DNA of 64,000 nt, taken from UM-FILTER-47-13 sp964445195 (GTDB taxonomy: Bacteria > Pseudomonadota > Alphaproteobacteria > Micavibrionales > Micavibrionaceae). The stretch is from the NCBI GenBank assembly GCA_964445195.1, contig CAYUKA010000002.1, forward strand, positions 62,001-126,000. Direction: 5' to 3'. Position 1 is the stretch's first letter; every line of letters starts with the position of its first letter. Below are positions 44,455 through 52,909 of this stretch, one piece after another. The notes beneath the pieces were generated by a model that was not told the DNA's origin, did not search any database, and saw only the letters and a list, made by a program, of their open reading frames with translations. The position numbers and the translations under genes are program-made.

Positions 44455-47334
44455 ATGTCTGACGTGAGTATAGAGTCGAAAACTGACACGACCCGAAACC
44501 GCCTTAATTGGGCGATCACCACCCTACGTGCGATGCTCTATGGTGACAAGCCCTGTATAGATATTGGCAATCCTGAACAGTCATGGCTGTTTGATCAAAT
44601 GACCCGCATGTATCGTGCGGGTTTTTTGTGTGAAGAGCCTAAATGCTACGTCACTCTGCCTGGCGAGGACCTCAATGCGGTGATTGATGAAGATCACGGC
44701 ACGACGTTGCGCCAGCTCAAGGGCGTGACGATCCGCGAGCCATTGCCGAAAATCCTGACGACGGAAGAAAAATATCTCAATCTGACGGTTGAGGAAGACG
44801 GTATTCACAATTTCAAATTGTTCGGCGTTGATGAAGCTTACCGCTATCACCGCGATTCATTTGGGATGCTCAACGATGCGGACGCTTTTGTGCTTTCGCG
44901 CGGCGGGCTGATGGAGCTTTACCAGTATCTGCGGTTCCTGAAGGCGGGCGTGGATGGTGTGGCGCTGAATGGTGATAAGCGGTTTGTTGTGCAGAACAGC
45001 GATTCATTCTGGGCACCGCTGCTGGCGGCGTTTGGGCCGGAAATAGGTCAGCTCGGACATACCATTACCAATAGCCGGCATGAAACGGCAGCGGCGCTGA
45101 AAGCGCAGCTTGGCGCACGATCGGCTTACCCCGCCCGCAAAGGCGATATCCCACCGGTCGCACAACCGGGCGCCCATATATATGTCGTCACAGGGACCGG
45201 CAAGAAAGTGCAGGAATACCGCAAGGTCTTTAACCGCCGCGGCACCGATATCAGTGTAAAATGGTTCCATGAAGCCTTTGCCAAGCCGCTGGGCGCTGAG
45301 GAGTTCAGCTATTCCTATGTTGGCAACCTGGTTGAGAAATACCGTAATCTTTATGAGCATCTGCGCGATAATATCGGCCCGGCGCGCTTCCGAAAGGAAC
45401 TGGCTGCCAAAGGCTCCGATATCAACACGGCGCTGGCGCTGCTGGATGACAGCGGCTTTGAAACTGCCGCGGGCCTGACACGCGGGCCGGAGTTTGCCCA
45501 TGCCGCTTACCGGCTGAATAACTACCGTGATTACGGGCCGGGGCCGGAGCTGAAGAATATCATGAATGCCATGCAAAACCAGACTTTTGAAGGTAAGCGC
45601 GGCACGCGGGCAATGGTCAGGCGCATGTTTGCAGCGGCCGAAAGGCTGGAAGACGAACGGCGTGAGGCCGGTTACGAAGAGCCTGCCGTGTCGTTAAACG
45701 TGCGTGATCGTGTGACGACTATGCTGTTCTCGTTCAAAGACATGATCGCGGCGATTGAGGCCGGTAAAGACTGGCGGACTGCGTTTGACGAGATGCCGAT
45801 CCGGTTTTATCAGGCCACGACCGATAGCCAGTTGATTAATGCGCCGCGTCCGGATCATGCTGCGGTGGATACGAAATACTTCCTTGTGCCCAAAGAAGAC
45901 CCGGAGAAGCGGACTCAGGCTGAAAACCCGCATTTTATAACGTTACACAGCTATACGGCGCAGGTTGTCAAAGCGATAGCCCGTACAGCCGGATTCCGTG
46001 AGATCGAAGACCCTGATGCTTCTCTCACTGGCAAGTTTGCCAAGGCGACCGGAGAGGCCTGGCGTTTGGGGACGCAGCACAGCCTTCATAAAGGGCGGCG
46101 TAGTACCGGTCTGAGCAAGACGGTGACCCGGAAACTGAGCGGGCTGTACCGCTTTATGGCCGGTAATGGCGGTATGCATGACCTGTCGCTGCCGCGTGAT
46201 CACAAAATCAAGCGCGGAGACGGCAGCAAATTTGTCATGCGCACACCGCTTGATAATTTCTATGACTTTACCCGTAAGTCCGAAGGGTTCCTGCTGACGC
46301 CCGACAGTCGTAACCTTGAGGGTGACCAGTCATTCTGGGAGCGTAGTTTTGCCTTTTTCTCGTTAATTGTCGGCAAACAGATTAAAGACAAGACGGTTTC
46401 GGCCAAGCCGTTTTTCGTGATGGACTGTCCGACCTGGCGGCCGCTAATGAACGTGTTTAATCATTACGCCGCTGGGCTGATCCCGGAAATGCCGGAACAT
46501 ATTTTCTCCGGCATCCTTAGGCCCGACGATCCCTGGCTCGCCGATAAGATGAACGAGCCGTTCTCGGAGTATGAGCCGGACCAGGTGCCGGAGCATGTTT
46601 TCCTTGAAGACGGGGACAAGCACACGGGCGAAAAATTCCAGGTCACGATTTATTGCTCGGCCTCGACGACCGATGGCGATATGAAAGCCTATGCCCGCGA
46701 CTTTGGCTTTGATCTTGCCGCGTTTGGCTATGACCTGAAAAATGGCGGCGGTACCGGCCCGGACGGGCTGATGTTCGAAACCTCGCAGGGGGCAAAGCTG
46801 TTTAACGGGCAATTCCGGCCGTATTTGGCACGGCGTGGTCATAACGATGATGTTGTACCGCGTGCTCATGTCTCTTCGATCCAGTGTCAGGATACGAAGG
46901 AAGAAGAGGGGCTGTTGACCGACGTTGATTACTGGGCGGTCTACCCGACGATTTACCAGCGTATGCACGAGTTGCAGAATTGCGATGCGGAAGTGGTGCT
47001 TCCCGGCGGTGCGGGAACGATTCAGGAGATTATCGCTTCGGCGATTATGCGTAAGAACGGCCTGTACCCGGTCGAAAACCGGCCATTGATTATCGTCAAT
47101 GAAAGCGGCAATTACGACCCGTTCCTGAAGCTGATTCCGAAACAGGACTTTAAGCGGCTCAACATCCAGGTCGTGGACACGAAGGACGAAGCCTTCGCCC
47201 TGCTGCACGAAGCGCGCACAGCCCGGGGCATGCAGCCCACCCTGCCTTACACCGCCGATGAATATGCACGCCTTAAGCACGCTTTCACCACCCGTCGTTC
47301 CTCTTCTCCCACGGCTCCGGCCTTCGCGGCTTGA
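44455..47334 (+). CDS. Giant fusion: LOG-like, ITPase/RdgB-like and LOG phosphoribohydrolase domains
   Basis: 959 residues from ATG 44455; a TTG at 44392 is possible but the ATG follows AAGGGGA. Three parts are seen. Residues 18-215 are a degenerate LOG-like domain (DADAFVLSRGGLMELYQYL, then KRFVVQNSDSFWAPLL). Residues 240-390 look like a Ham1/RdgB ITPase (VVTGTGKKVQEYRKVF; ALLDDSGFETA; GPEFAHAAYRL). Residues 727-930 are a better-preserved LOG domain (YCSASTTDGDM; LPGGAGTIQEI; RPLIIVNESGNYDPFL). LOG enzymes release bases from nucleoside monophosphates; RdgB removes pyrophosphate from non-canonical NTPs. The region 400-720 is unassigned. The pairing with cytosine deaminase suggests nucleotide sanitation or salvage, which is inference. 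Confidence 0.75.
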   Translation: MSDVSIESKTDTTRNRLNWAITTLRAMLYGDKPCIDIGNPEQSWLFDQMTRMYRAGFLCEEPKCYVTLPGEDLNAVIDEDHGTTLRQLKGVTIREPLPKILTTEEKYLNLTVEEDGIHNFKLFGVDEAYRYHRDSFGMLNDADAFVLSRGGLMELYQYLRFLKAGVDGVALNGDKRFVVQNSDSFWAPLLAAFGPEIGQLGHTITNSRHETAAALKAQLGARSAYPARKGDIPPVAQPGAHIYVVTGTGKKVQEYRKVFNRRGTDISVKWFHEAFAKPLGAEEFSYSYVGNLVEKYRNLYEHLRDNIGPARFRKELAAKGSDINTALALLDDSGFETAAGLTRGPEFAHAAYRLNNYRDYGPGPELKNIMNAMQNQTFEGKRGTRAMVRRMFAAAERLEDERREAGYEEPAVSLNVRDRVTTMLFSFKDMIAAIEAGKDWRTAFDEMPIRFYQATTDSQLINAPRPDHAAVDTKYFLVPKEDPEKRTQAENPHFITLHSYTAQVVKAIARTAGFREIEDPDASLTGKFAKATGEAWRLGTQHSLHKGRRSTGLSKTVTRKLSGLYRFMAGNGGMHDLSLPRDHKIKRGDGSKFVMRTPLDNFYDFTRKSEGFLLTPDSRNLEGDQSFWERSFAFFSLIVGKQIKDKTVSAKPFFVMDCPTWRPLMNVFNHYAAGLIPEMPEHIFSGILRPDDPWLADKMNEPFSEYEPDQVPEHVFLEDGDKHTGEKFQVTIYCSASTTDGDMKAYARDFGFDLAAFGYDLKNGGGTGPDGLMFETSQGAKLFNGQFRPYLARRGHNDDVVPRAHVSSIQCQDTKEEEGLLTDVDYWAVYPTIYQRMHELQNCDAEVVLPGGAGTIQEIIASAIMRKNGLYPVENRPLIIVNESGNYDPFLKLIPKQDFKRLNIQVVDTKDEAFALLHEARTARGMQPTLPYTADEYARLKHAFTTRRSSSPTAPAFAA

Positions 47335-47346
47335 TGGGAGTCTTTT

Positions 47347-47383
47347 GTTCCCGCTTCGCAATGACGGTGCGGGGGGCGGGAAC
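47347..47383. repeat. Hairpin and repeat-like sequence after the LOG fusion gene
   Basis: Perfect 8-bp inverted repeat GTTCCCGC (47347-47354) / GCGGGAAC (47376-47383). The loop contains CGCAATGACGG, the same core as the REP/MITE-like element near 55.75 kb. It lies 13 bp after the stop of the LOG fusion and may act as its terminator. The Ser/Pro/Ala-rich last residues of that protein may come from an insertion of such a repeat. Confidence 0.5.
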
Positions 47384-47469
47384 AGCAAAAACCCCCTTGC
47401 CGCTGACCGGTCGATCTTCTACAGTTTTAGCGTTTGTGGCTCTAACCGTCTAAAGAAGTAAGAAAAATC

Positions 47470-48864
47470 ATGTCTGACAAATCCTACGATGTCATCGTTA
47501 TCGGCTCCGGTCCCGGCGGCTATGTCTGCGCTATTCGCTGTGCGCAGCTTGGCATGAAAACCGCCTGCGTTGAAAAGCGCGATACGCTCGGCGGCACCTG
47601 CCTGAATGTCGGCTGTATCCCTTCCAAGGCGTTGTTACAGGCTTCGGAAACTTATAATGAAGCGAACGGCCATCTTGCGGCGATGGGGGTCAGGGTCAAG
47701 GGTGTGGAACTGGATCTGCCCGGTATGATGGGCCATAAGGACGGCGTGGTTGAGGCCAACACCAAGGGCGTGGCGTACCTGTTTAAGAAGAACAAGATTG
47801 ACTGGATCAAGGGCGAGGGCGCGGTTGAAAAGGCCGGCGCAGTGACGGTGAACGGTGAAAGCTATAGCGCTAAACATATCATCATCGCGACCGGCTCTGA
47901 TGTGATCAGCCTGCCGGGTATCGAAATCGACGAAAAGCAGATCGTGTCATCGACCGGCGCGCTGGAACTGGCCGCCGTGCCGAAGACCATGGCGGTGATC
48001 GGTGGTGGTTATATCGGTCTGGAGATGGGCTGTGTCTGGCAGCGTCTGGGCGCCGAGGTCACGGTGATCGAATATCTCGACCGTATCCTGCCCGGTATGG
48101 ATGGCGAGGTGTCGAAGGAAATGCTCAAACTCCTGAAAAAGCAGGGACTTACCTTCAAGCTTGGCACCAAGGTCACCGAAGCCAAGGCCGGTAAAGACGG
48201 TGTCAATATGAGCCTGGAGCCCGCTGCCGGCGGCGATGCCGAAGCCTTTAACGCCGATATCCTGCTGGTCGCCGTTGGGCGTAAGGCATACACCGATAAT
48301 CTCGGCCTTGATAAAGCGGGTGTGGAAACGGATGATCGCGGTCGCATTGTCACGGATGGTCACTTCAAAACCAATGTGGACGGCATTTACGCGATCGGCG
48401 ATGTCATTGCCGGGCCGATGCTCGCGCACAAGGCGGAAGATGAAGGCGTCGTGCTGGCCGAGATGCTGGCCGGCCAAGCGGGGCATATTGATTACGACCT
48501 GATTCCCGGCGTTGTCTATACATGGCCCGAAGCGGCGCAGGTCGGCAAGACAGAGGAGCAGCTCAAGGAAGCGGGCATCGCCTATAATGCGGGCAAATTT
48601 CCGTTCACGGCCAATGGCCGGGCGCGGGCGATGAACGCGACGGACGGCTTCGTCAAGGTCCTGGCCGATGCGCAGACTGACCGTGTTCTCGGCGCTCATA
48701 TTGTCGGCCCGGATGCGGGAACGTTGATCGCGGAGGTGGTCGCGGTGATGGAATTTGGCGGCAGCGCCGAGGATATCGCCCGCACCTGCCACGCCCACCC
48801 GACACTATCCGAAGCAGTCAAGGAAGCGGCTCTGGCGGTTGATAAGCGACCGATCCATATTTAG
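47470..48864 (+). CDS. lpdA: Dihydrolipoyl dehydrogenase (E3)
   Basis: 464 residues. FAD enzyme that reoxidises lipoyl groups of the 2-oxoacid dehydrogenases with NAD. Seen: VIVIGSGPGGYVCAIRCAQLG, the redox-active disulfide in GGTCLNVGCIPSKALL, the NAD loop AVIGGGYIGLEMG, the FAD-binding IYAIGDVIAGPMLAHKAEDEG split over residues 310-330, and the C-terminal HAHPTLSEAVKEAAL with the active-site His-Glu. It is the last TCA-block gene and presumably serves the SucAB complex, although 6.3 kb of other genes separate it from sucB. Confidence 0.97.
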   Translation: MSDKSYDVIVIGSGPGGYVCAIRCAQLGMKTACVEKRDTLGGTCLNVGCIPSKALLQASETYNEANGHLAAMGVRVKGVELDLPGMMGHKDGVVEANTKGVAYLFKKNKIDWIKGEGAVEKAGAVTVNGESYSAKHIIIATGSDVISLPGIEIDEKQIVSSTGALELAAVPKTMAVIGGGYIGLEMGCVWQRLGAEVTVIEYLDRILPGMDGEVSKEMLKLLKKQGLTFKLGTKVTEAKAGKDGVNMSLEPAAGGDAEAFNADILLVAVGRKAYTDNLGLDKAGVETDDRGRIVTDGHFKTNVDGIYAIGDVIAGPMLAHKAEDEGVVLAEMLAGQAGHIDYDLIPGVVYTWPEAAQVGKTEEQLKEAGIAYNAGKFPFTANGRARAMNATDGFVKVLADAQTDRVLGAHIVGPDAGTLIAEVVAVMEFGGSAEDIARTCHAHPTLSEAVKEAALAVDKRPIHI

Positions 48865-48895
48865 GCTCTGAATCGGGTCGCGTATCAATCCGCGC

Positions 48896-49306
48896 TTATC
48901 TCACGACACTGAGCTTTGGCGGCGGCGGTTTCAGTATTCCTGCAATAAGCTGTTCAGTCCGCTCTGCCGGTACGACTCCGGTACGGTCGGGGATATGGAT
49001 GTGCGGTTTGATGACGAGCGCATCCAGTGTCTGGAAGCCGCGCATATGCGGCGGAATTTGTTCTGCAAAGCTTTTGGACAGATCAAAACCGAGCACAAGA
49101 TTGCTGGCCTCATCATCATGCGCTTTGAACTGATCGTAAACTGCCCACGGATATTGCCCTTTGGCGACGGTACGGTAGGTGCATGATTGGCCCCAGCTTT
49201 GCCAAAACACGAACAGATAGGCGTTGCTTTCGTTGCGGGCGTGCATTTCGAACGCATGCCGCAGCGTGTCCATAAGCGGAGAGTATGGTACGTCATCATT
49301 ATTCAT
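48896..49306 (-). CDS. Unknown small protein
   Basis: 136 residues, ATG 49306. No signal peptide or transmembrane helix. It contains a Trp/Tyr-rich middle (LFVFWQSWGQSCTYRTVAKG) and a Pro-rich end (ILKPPPPKLSVV). No family is recognised. It is convergent with lpdA and lies upstream of xerC on the same strand (77 bp gap). Confidence 0.55.
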   Translation of the reverse strand: MNNDDVPYSPLMDTLRHAFEMHARNESNAYLFVFWQSWGQSCTYRTVAKGQYPWAVYDQFKAHDDEASNLVLGFDLSKSFAEQIPPHMRGFQTLDALVIKPHIHIPDRTGVVPAERTEQLIAGILKPPPPKLSVVR

Positions 49307-49382
49307 AATGCAAAGTAGTCTTTTTTGCCCACAGATGCAAATTTAAAGCGCGAGTCCCGCAACGATATACGGAGAAAGCGCT

Positions 49383-50315
49383 TTATGTGCGGTTGCGGGG
49401 ATGGGCGTCTTTATAGACCTCCATCAGTTTTTTGGCATCAATTTCGGTATAGCGCTGTGTTGTACTTAGGCTGGCATGGCCGAGTAATTCCTGGATCTGA
49501 CGTATGTTGGCACCGTTCTGCAGCAGGTGGGTGGCGAAGCTGTGGCGCAGCGCATGCGGCGTTGCGTTTTCCGGCAGTTCAAGATCGCGGCGCAGAACGC
49601 GCATCGCCTTTTGTGCCACGCCCTGATTAAGCCGTTTGCCCCGGCTGCCGAGAAAGAGCGCCCGGTCCGGCGCCTGCGCGTGGGGGCAGGCGCGCAGGTA
49701 GGCGGCGATCATCTCTTCGACGATGCTCAGCACCGGCACCTGCCGTTCCTTGCGGCCTTTGCCGGTCACGCGCAGGAATCCGTCGCGCGGCAGGTCTTTT
49801 ATATCGAGCGAGAGCGCCTCATCAATACGCAGGCCGCAGCCATACAGTAATGTGAACAGGGCCTTGTTGCGCTTATCAAGCCAGCTTTCATCGTCCATGT
49901 TATCCAGCAGCCTGGTCGCTTGTTTCTCATAAAGTGGCCTGGGCAGCTTGCGCGGCTGTTTCGGGCTGCGTACCGTCTTGATTGCGGCGTTATGCATGGT
50001 GCCCTGCCGGTCGAGCCAGCCCAGCAGGTTTTTGACACCGGAGAGCGCCCGCGCCCGCGTCGACGCGCCGGCCCCATTCATCGCTTGCCGCGACATCCAT
50101 GAACGGAAATCATTGATTGACACCTCTGACAGGGCATTGAGCGAGACTGCGCCGCCGTGATGCCCGGCTAAAAATTCGATGAAGCGGGTCACATCGCCGG
50201 TGTAAGCGCGCAGCGTATGGCGCGAGACATGCTTTTCGTATTGCAGGTAACGCATCCAGCTTTGCAGTGCCTCGGCAAGGTCGGGGGCGCAGCGCTCAAG
50301 CGTTTCGGGTTTCAT
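49383..50315 (-). CDS. xerC: Tyrosine recombinase XerC-like
   Basis: 310 residues, the length of chromosomal Xer recombinases. The N-terminal SAM-like core-binding domain (YEKHVSRHTLRAYTGDVTRF) is followed by the catalytic domain: Arg in YGCGLRIDEALSL, Lys in VTGKGRKERQVPVL, HALRHSFATHLL (His and Arg), LGHASLSTTQRYTEI (His and nucleophile Tyr). XerC with XerD resolves chromosome dimers at dif. The adjoining DUF484 gene, a very common xerC neighbour, supports the XerC rather than phage-integrase assignment; no attachment site or phage genes are nearby. Confidence 0.9.
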   Translation of the reverse strand: MKPETLERCAPDLAEALQSWMRYLQYEKHVSRHTLRAYTGDVTRFIEFLAGHHGGAVSLNALSEVSINDFRSWMSRQAMNGAGASTRARALSGVKNLLGWLDRQGTMHNAAIKTVRSPKQPRKLPRPLYEKQATRLLDNMDDESWLDKRNKALFTLLYGCGLRIDEALSLDIKDLPRDGFLRVTGKGRKERQVPVLSIVEEMIAAYLRACPHAQAPDRALFLGSRGKRLNQGVAQKAMRVLRRDLELPENATPHALRHSFATHLLQNGANIRQIQELLGHASLSTTQRYTEIDAKKLMEVYKDAHPRNRT

Positions 50316-50328
50316 CTAGGCTCAGGAC

Positions 50329-51045
50329 TCATTGCGGCGGCAGGTCAAGCCACAGCCGGAAACCGCGCTCGACGACCTGCGCCAGGAAGCTCAGTAATTC
50401 CGTGCCCTGACCCGGTGCGAACAGGGCTGGATCGCGGCTGCCGAACGCCAGCAGGGCTGTCGGTGCCCCGGCGGCAATATTCAGCCTGACGAGGGCCTGT
50501 GATTTCACCAGCCCGGCACCGCCACCGTAAAGCTCGTCAAGGCCGTTGGTCGCCGCTTCAAGGGCGATCTGCTGGCCCTGGGTCAGCAGGTCGATCGCGC
50601 CGGTGCCAAGCACGCGCACGCCATTCATACTGATATGCGGAATGGTGTCGCCATCGGCTTCGACGACCAGGGAAATAATATCGACATCAAGCAGGCTGGC
50701 ACAGTCCATCGTGATTGTATGGATGAAATCCTCAAAGCTGCGCGCTTCCAGCAGCATCAGTACCGCACGGTGCGTCCGGGCCTGGTTGCTCATATTGCTG
50801 CGGGAGGTTTCCACGATTTCGCGGGCTTCCTCGATAATCCCATCGCGGTCTTCGCGCAGCCGCCGGACCATGAATTGCTGGAAATCGACGACGCCTTTAT
50901 CTGTGTGAGCCCGCGGCGGATGCAGCAAGTCGCACGCTTCCGGATGCCGGTTGAGAAAGTCCGGGTTATCGCGCAGCCATGTGACCACGTCATCGGCAGA
51001 AAGTTGTATCGGGGGGTCCTGTTTGTCGGTCATTGAATTGGTCAT
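50329..51045 (-). CDS. DUF484 family protein
   Basis: 238 residues from ATG 51045 (AGGAAGG upstream; ATG 51033 also possible). Typical DUF484 features: the N-terminal VVTWLRDNPDFLNRHPE motif, the helix MVRRLREDRDGIIEE, and a GAF-like C-terminal half (LDVDIISLVVEAD, ALLAFGSRDPALFAPGQGTELLSFLAQVVER split at its end). Role unknown; it almost always stands upstream of xerC in proteobacteria and is 13 bp from it here, suggesting a single transcript. Confidence 0.88.
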   Translation of the reverse strand: MTNSMTDKQDPPIQLSADDVVTWLRDNPDFLNRHPEACDLLHPPRAHTDKGVVDFQQFMVRRLREDRDGIIEEAREIVETSRSNMSNQARTHRAVLMLLEARSFEDFIHTITMDCASLLDVDIISLVVEADGDTIPHISMNGVRVLGTGAIDLLTQGQQIALEAATNGLDELYGGGAGLVKSQALVRLNIAAGAPTALLAFGSRDPALFAPGQGTELLSFLAQVVERGFRLWLDLPPQ

Positions 51046-51157
51046 GGTTGGCCTTCCTGATAAAGACTATACCATATTGTAACGGCGCACGAGCCAAAGA
51101 TCACGGGCTTTTGTCAGGCAGGCCGCACGCGGTGGGGATAAGCTGGCCTGGCGATGC

Positions 51158-51508
51158 CTAAATTTTCGCGTCAGGCGCATCCGGCGCAGCAGCAGGGGCG
51201 TCAGTATCTGCGGCAGGTGCCTCATCATCCGGTTTTGGCTCGTTAAGCGTCTTCACGATGCTGGCGTAGTCGCGCTTATACTGCTCTCTGGCCTCAGGAT
51301 TTGTCGCTATGAATTCACCATTCGGTGATGTGATAATGGTGATGGGAACAGCCACATGCCCGGTTGCTGCGATAACGGGGACATACACTTCAAACGTATA
51401 GCCCAGTTCTTCCAGCGCCTTTTGCGCCTCCGGTTCCGGGTTATAAGGGCCATGGACCTCTGTGAACAGCCGTGTCAGTTTTCGTCCAAATGTTAATAAT
51501 CGCCCCAT
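51158..51508 (-). CDS. Unknown small acidic protein
   Basis: 116 residues from ATG 51508 (frame open to 51526). The N-terminal half is ordered-looking (ALEELGYTFEVYVPVIAATGHVAVP), and the C-terminal 30 residues are Asp/Ala/Pro repeats, probably disordered. No signal peptide. Lies between DUF484 and fsa on the same strand, 32 bp downstream of fsa, so it is probably co-transcribed with fsa. Family not recognised. Confidence 0.5.
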   Translation of the reverse strand: MGRLLTFGRKLTRLFTEVHGPYNPEPEAQKALEELGYTFEVYVPVIAATGHVAVPITIITSPNGEFIATNPEAREQYKRDYASIVKTLNEPKPDDEAPAADTDAPAAAPDAPDAKI

Positions 51509-51540
51509 AGTCGTCTTTCTTCTCACATCTCACATCTCGT

Positions 51541-52197
51541 TCACAAAATACTCTGGCCGGTTTTTTTCCAGTCCTCGACAAAGGCGGCAAGACCTTTGTC
51601 GGTCAGCGGATGGTTGTACAGTTTGCGTATCACGTCCGGCGGGCAGGTTACAACGTCGGCGCCCATCTTCGCGCTGTCGACGATATGCATCGGGTGCCGT
51701 ACCGAGGCGACAAGTATCTCGGTCTGGAAGTCGGGGTAATTCTCGTAAATCGTGCATATCTCAGCGATCAGGGTCAGCCCGTCATGCGACAGATCGTCGA
51801 GCCGGCCGACAAAGGGCGAGATAAAGGCGGCCCCGGCTTTTGCGGCGAGAATGGCCTGCGCGGCGCTGAAGCACAGCGTCACATTGACCATCGTGCCGTC
51901 ATCCGCCAACTCCTTACAGACCTTAAGGCCGGCGGGGGTTAGCGGCACCTTGACGGCGATATTGTCGGCAATGGCCGCCAGCTTGCGGCCTTCTTTGATC
52001 ATCGTCTCGTAATCGGTGGCGGCCACTTCGGCGCTGACCGGTCCGGCAACAACGCCGCAGATGTCTTTGATCAGCGGGATGAAATCCTTGCCGGTTTTGG
52101 CGACCAGTGACGGGTTGGTGGTGACGCCGTCCAGAAGGCCGGTCGCCTCCAGCTCACGGATATCGTCAATATTGGCGGTGTCGACAAAGAATTTCAT
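51541..52197 (-). CDS. fsa: Transaldolase / fructose-6-phosphate aldolase-like protein
   Basis: 218 residues, the short transaldolase type. Starts with MKFFVDTANIDDIREL; the Schiff-base Lys lies in IAVKVPLTPAGL; TTNPSLVAKTG, NVTLCFSAAQAILAAKAG and FISPFVGRLDD are family motifs. Members either run the transaldolase step of the pentose phosphate pathway or cleave fructose-6-phosphate to dihydroxyacetone and glyceraldehyde-3-phosphate; sequence alone does not separate them here. Neighbourhood with priA and the atp genes is a common alphaproteobacterial arrangement. Confidence 0.92.
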   Translation of the reverse strand: MKFFVDTANIDDIRELEATGLLDGVTTNPSLVAKTGKDFIPLIKDICGVVAGPVSAEVAATDYETMIKEGRKLAAIADNIAVKVPLTPAGLKVCKELADDGTMVNVTLCFSAAQAILAAKAGAAFISPFVGRLDDLSHDGLTLIAEICTIYENYPDFQTEILVASVRHPMHIVDSAKMGADVVTCPPDVIRKLYNHPLTDKGLAAFVEDWKKTGQSIL

Positions 52198-52273
52198 AGG
52201 GCTGCGCTCCTGTCAGGTCAGTTGATTTGCCACAGGTTTTACAGCGTCATACACCGTTTTTCCAGCAAAATTA

Positions 52274-52849
52274 TCAGCGCGGCGGCATCGGGACACGGCC
52301 GATCTGACGTTCGCCTGCCGGTTTCACCGCACTATCCGTGAAATATGTTTCCAGTTTTTCGGCGATCATACGCAGCCGCTCGCCCATCGCGCCATGCGCA
52401 GCGTTGGGGCGGTTATAGATCTGGATGAACGGTACGGTCAGTATATTGCCCTGCCGGTCCTGTACATAGGTAGGGGCGTAATTTGCCTTTTCGGCACTCA
52501 TGCTTTCAAGCCGCAAGGCCGCTTCGCCCAGTTGGCAGGCAGCTGTGCGCAGCAGGGACAGATGCTCTGTCTTCAGCGCAAAGTGCGGCGTCTCCTCTGT
52601 GCTCTGCCTGACAGTGCCTGCCATAGACCGTAGCGCGTAATGCGCAGCGTGATACAGGCTGCCTTTTTCTGTCTCCGAATCAAAACCGATTCGCAACCAC
52701 TCGGCTGTCTCTTCAAGCGCCGTGGCGATCAGGTGGTTGCTGTGCTCGTCCGGATCGGGCATAAGCGGCGCAAACAGCCTAGCCAGAGCGTCCCTGGGCA
52801 TCTCTGTTTCCTGCGGTTGGCTGAAAAGCTGTCTCAAAAATACCATCAT
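52274..52849 (-). CDS. Unknown protein upstream of fsa
   Basis: 191 residues (ATG 52849; 52846 is Val). No signal peptide. Helical middle (HLIATALEETAEWLRIG, LKTEHLSLLRTAACQLGEAALRL), then a YNRPNAAHGAMGERLRMIAE segment and a short basic end. I do not recognise the family. It is divergent from priA and lies 76 bp upstream of fsa on the same strand. Confidence 0.55.
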   Translation of the reverse strand: MMVFLRQLFSQPQETEMPRDALARLFAPLMPDPDEHSNHLIATALEETAEWLRIGFDSETEKGSLYHAAHYALRSMAGTVRQSTEETPHFALKTEHLSLLRTAACQLGEAALRLESMSAEKANYAPTYVQDRQGNILTVPFIQIYNRPNAAHGAMGERLRMIAEKLETYFTDSAVKPAGERQIGRVPMPPR

Positions 52850-52909
52850 TCATCTCCCTGTTTTGAATTATTGATTATGCTCAGGTTGCGATCATGGCAT
52901 AGTACAGCC

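Noticed and set aside
49383..50315. Phage or island integrase
   Set aside because: Length, the adjoining DUF484 gene and absence of attachment sites or a tRNA favour chromosomal XerC.
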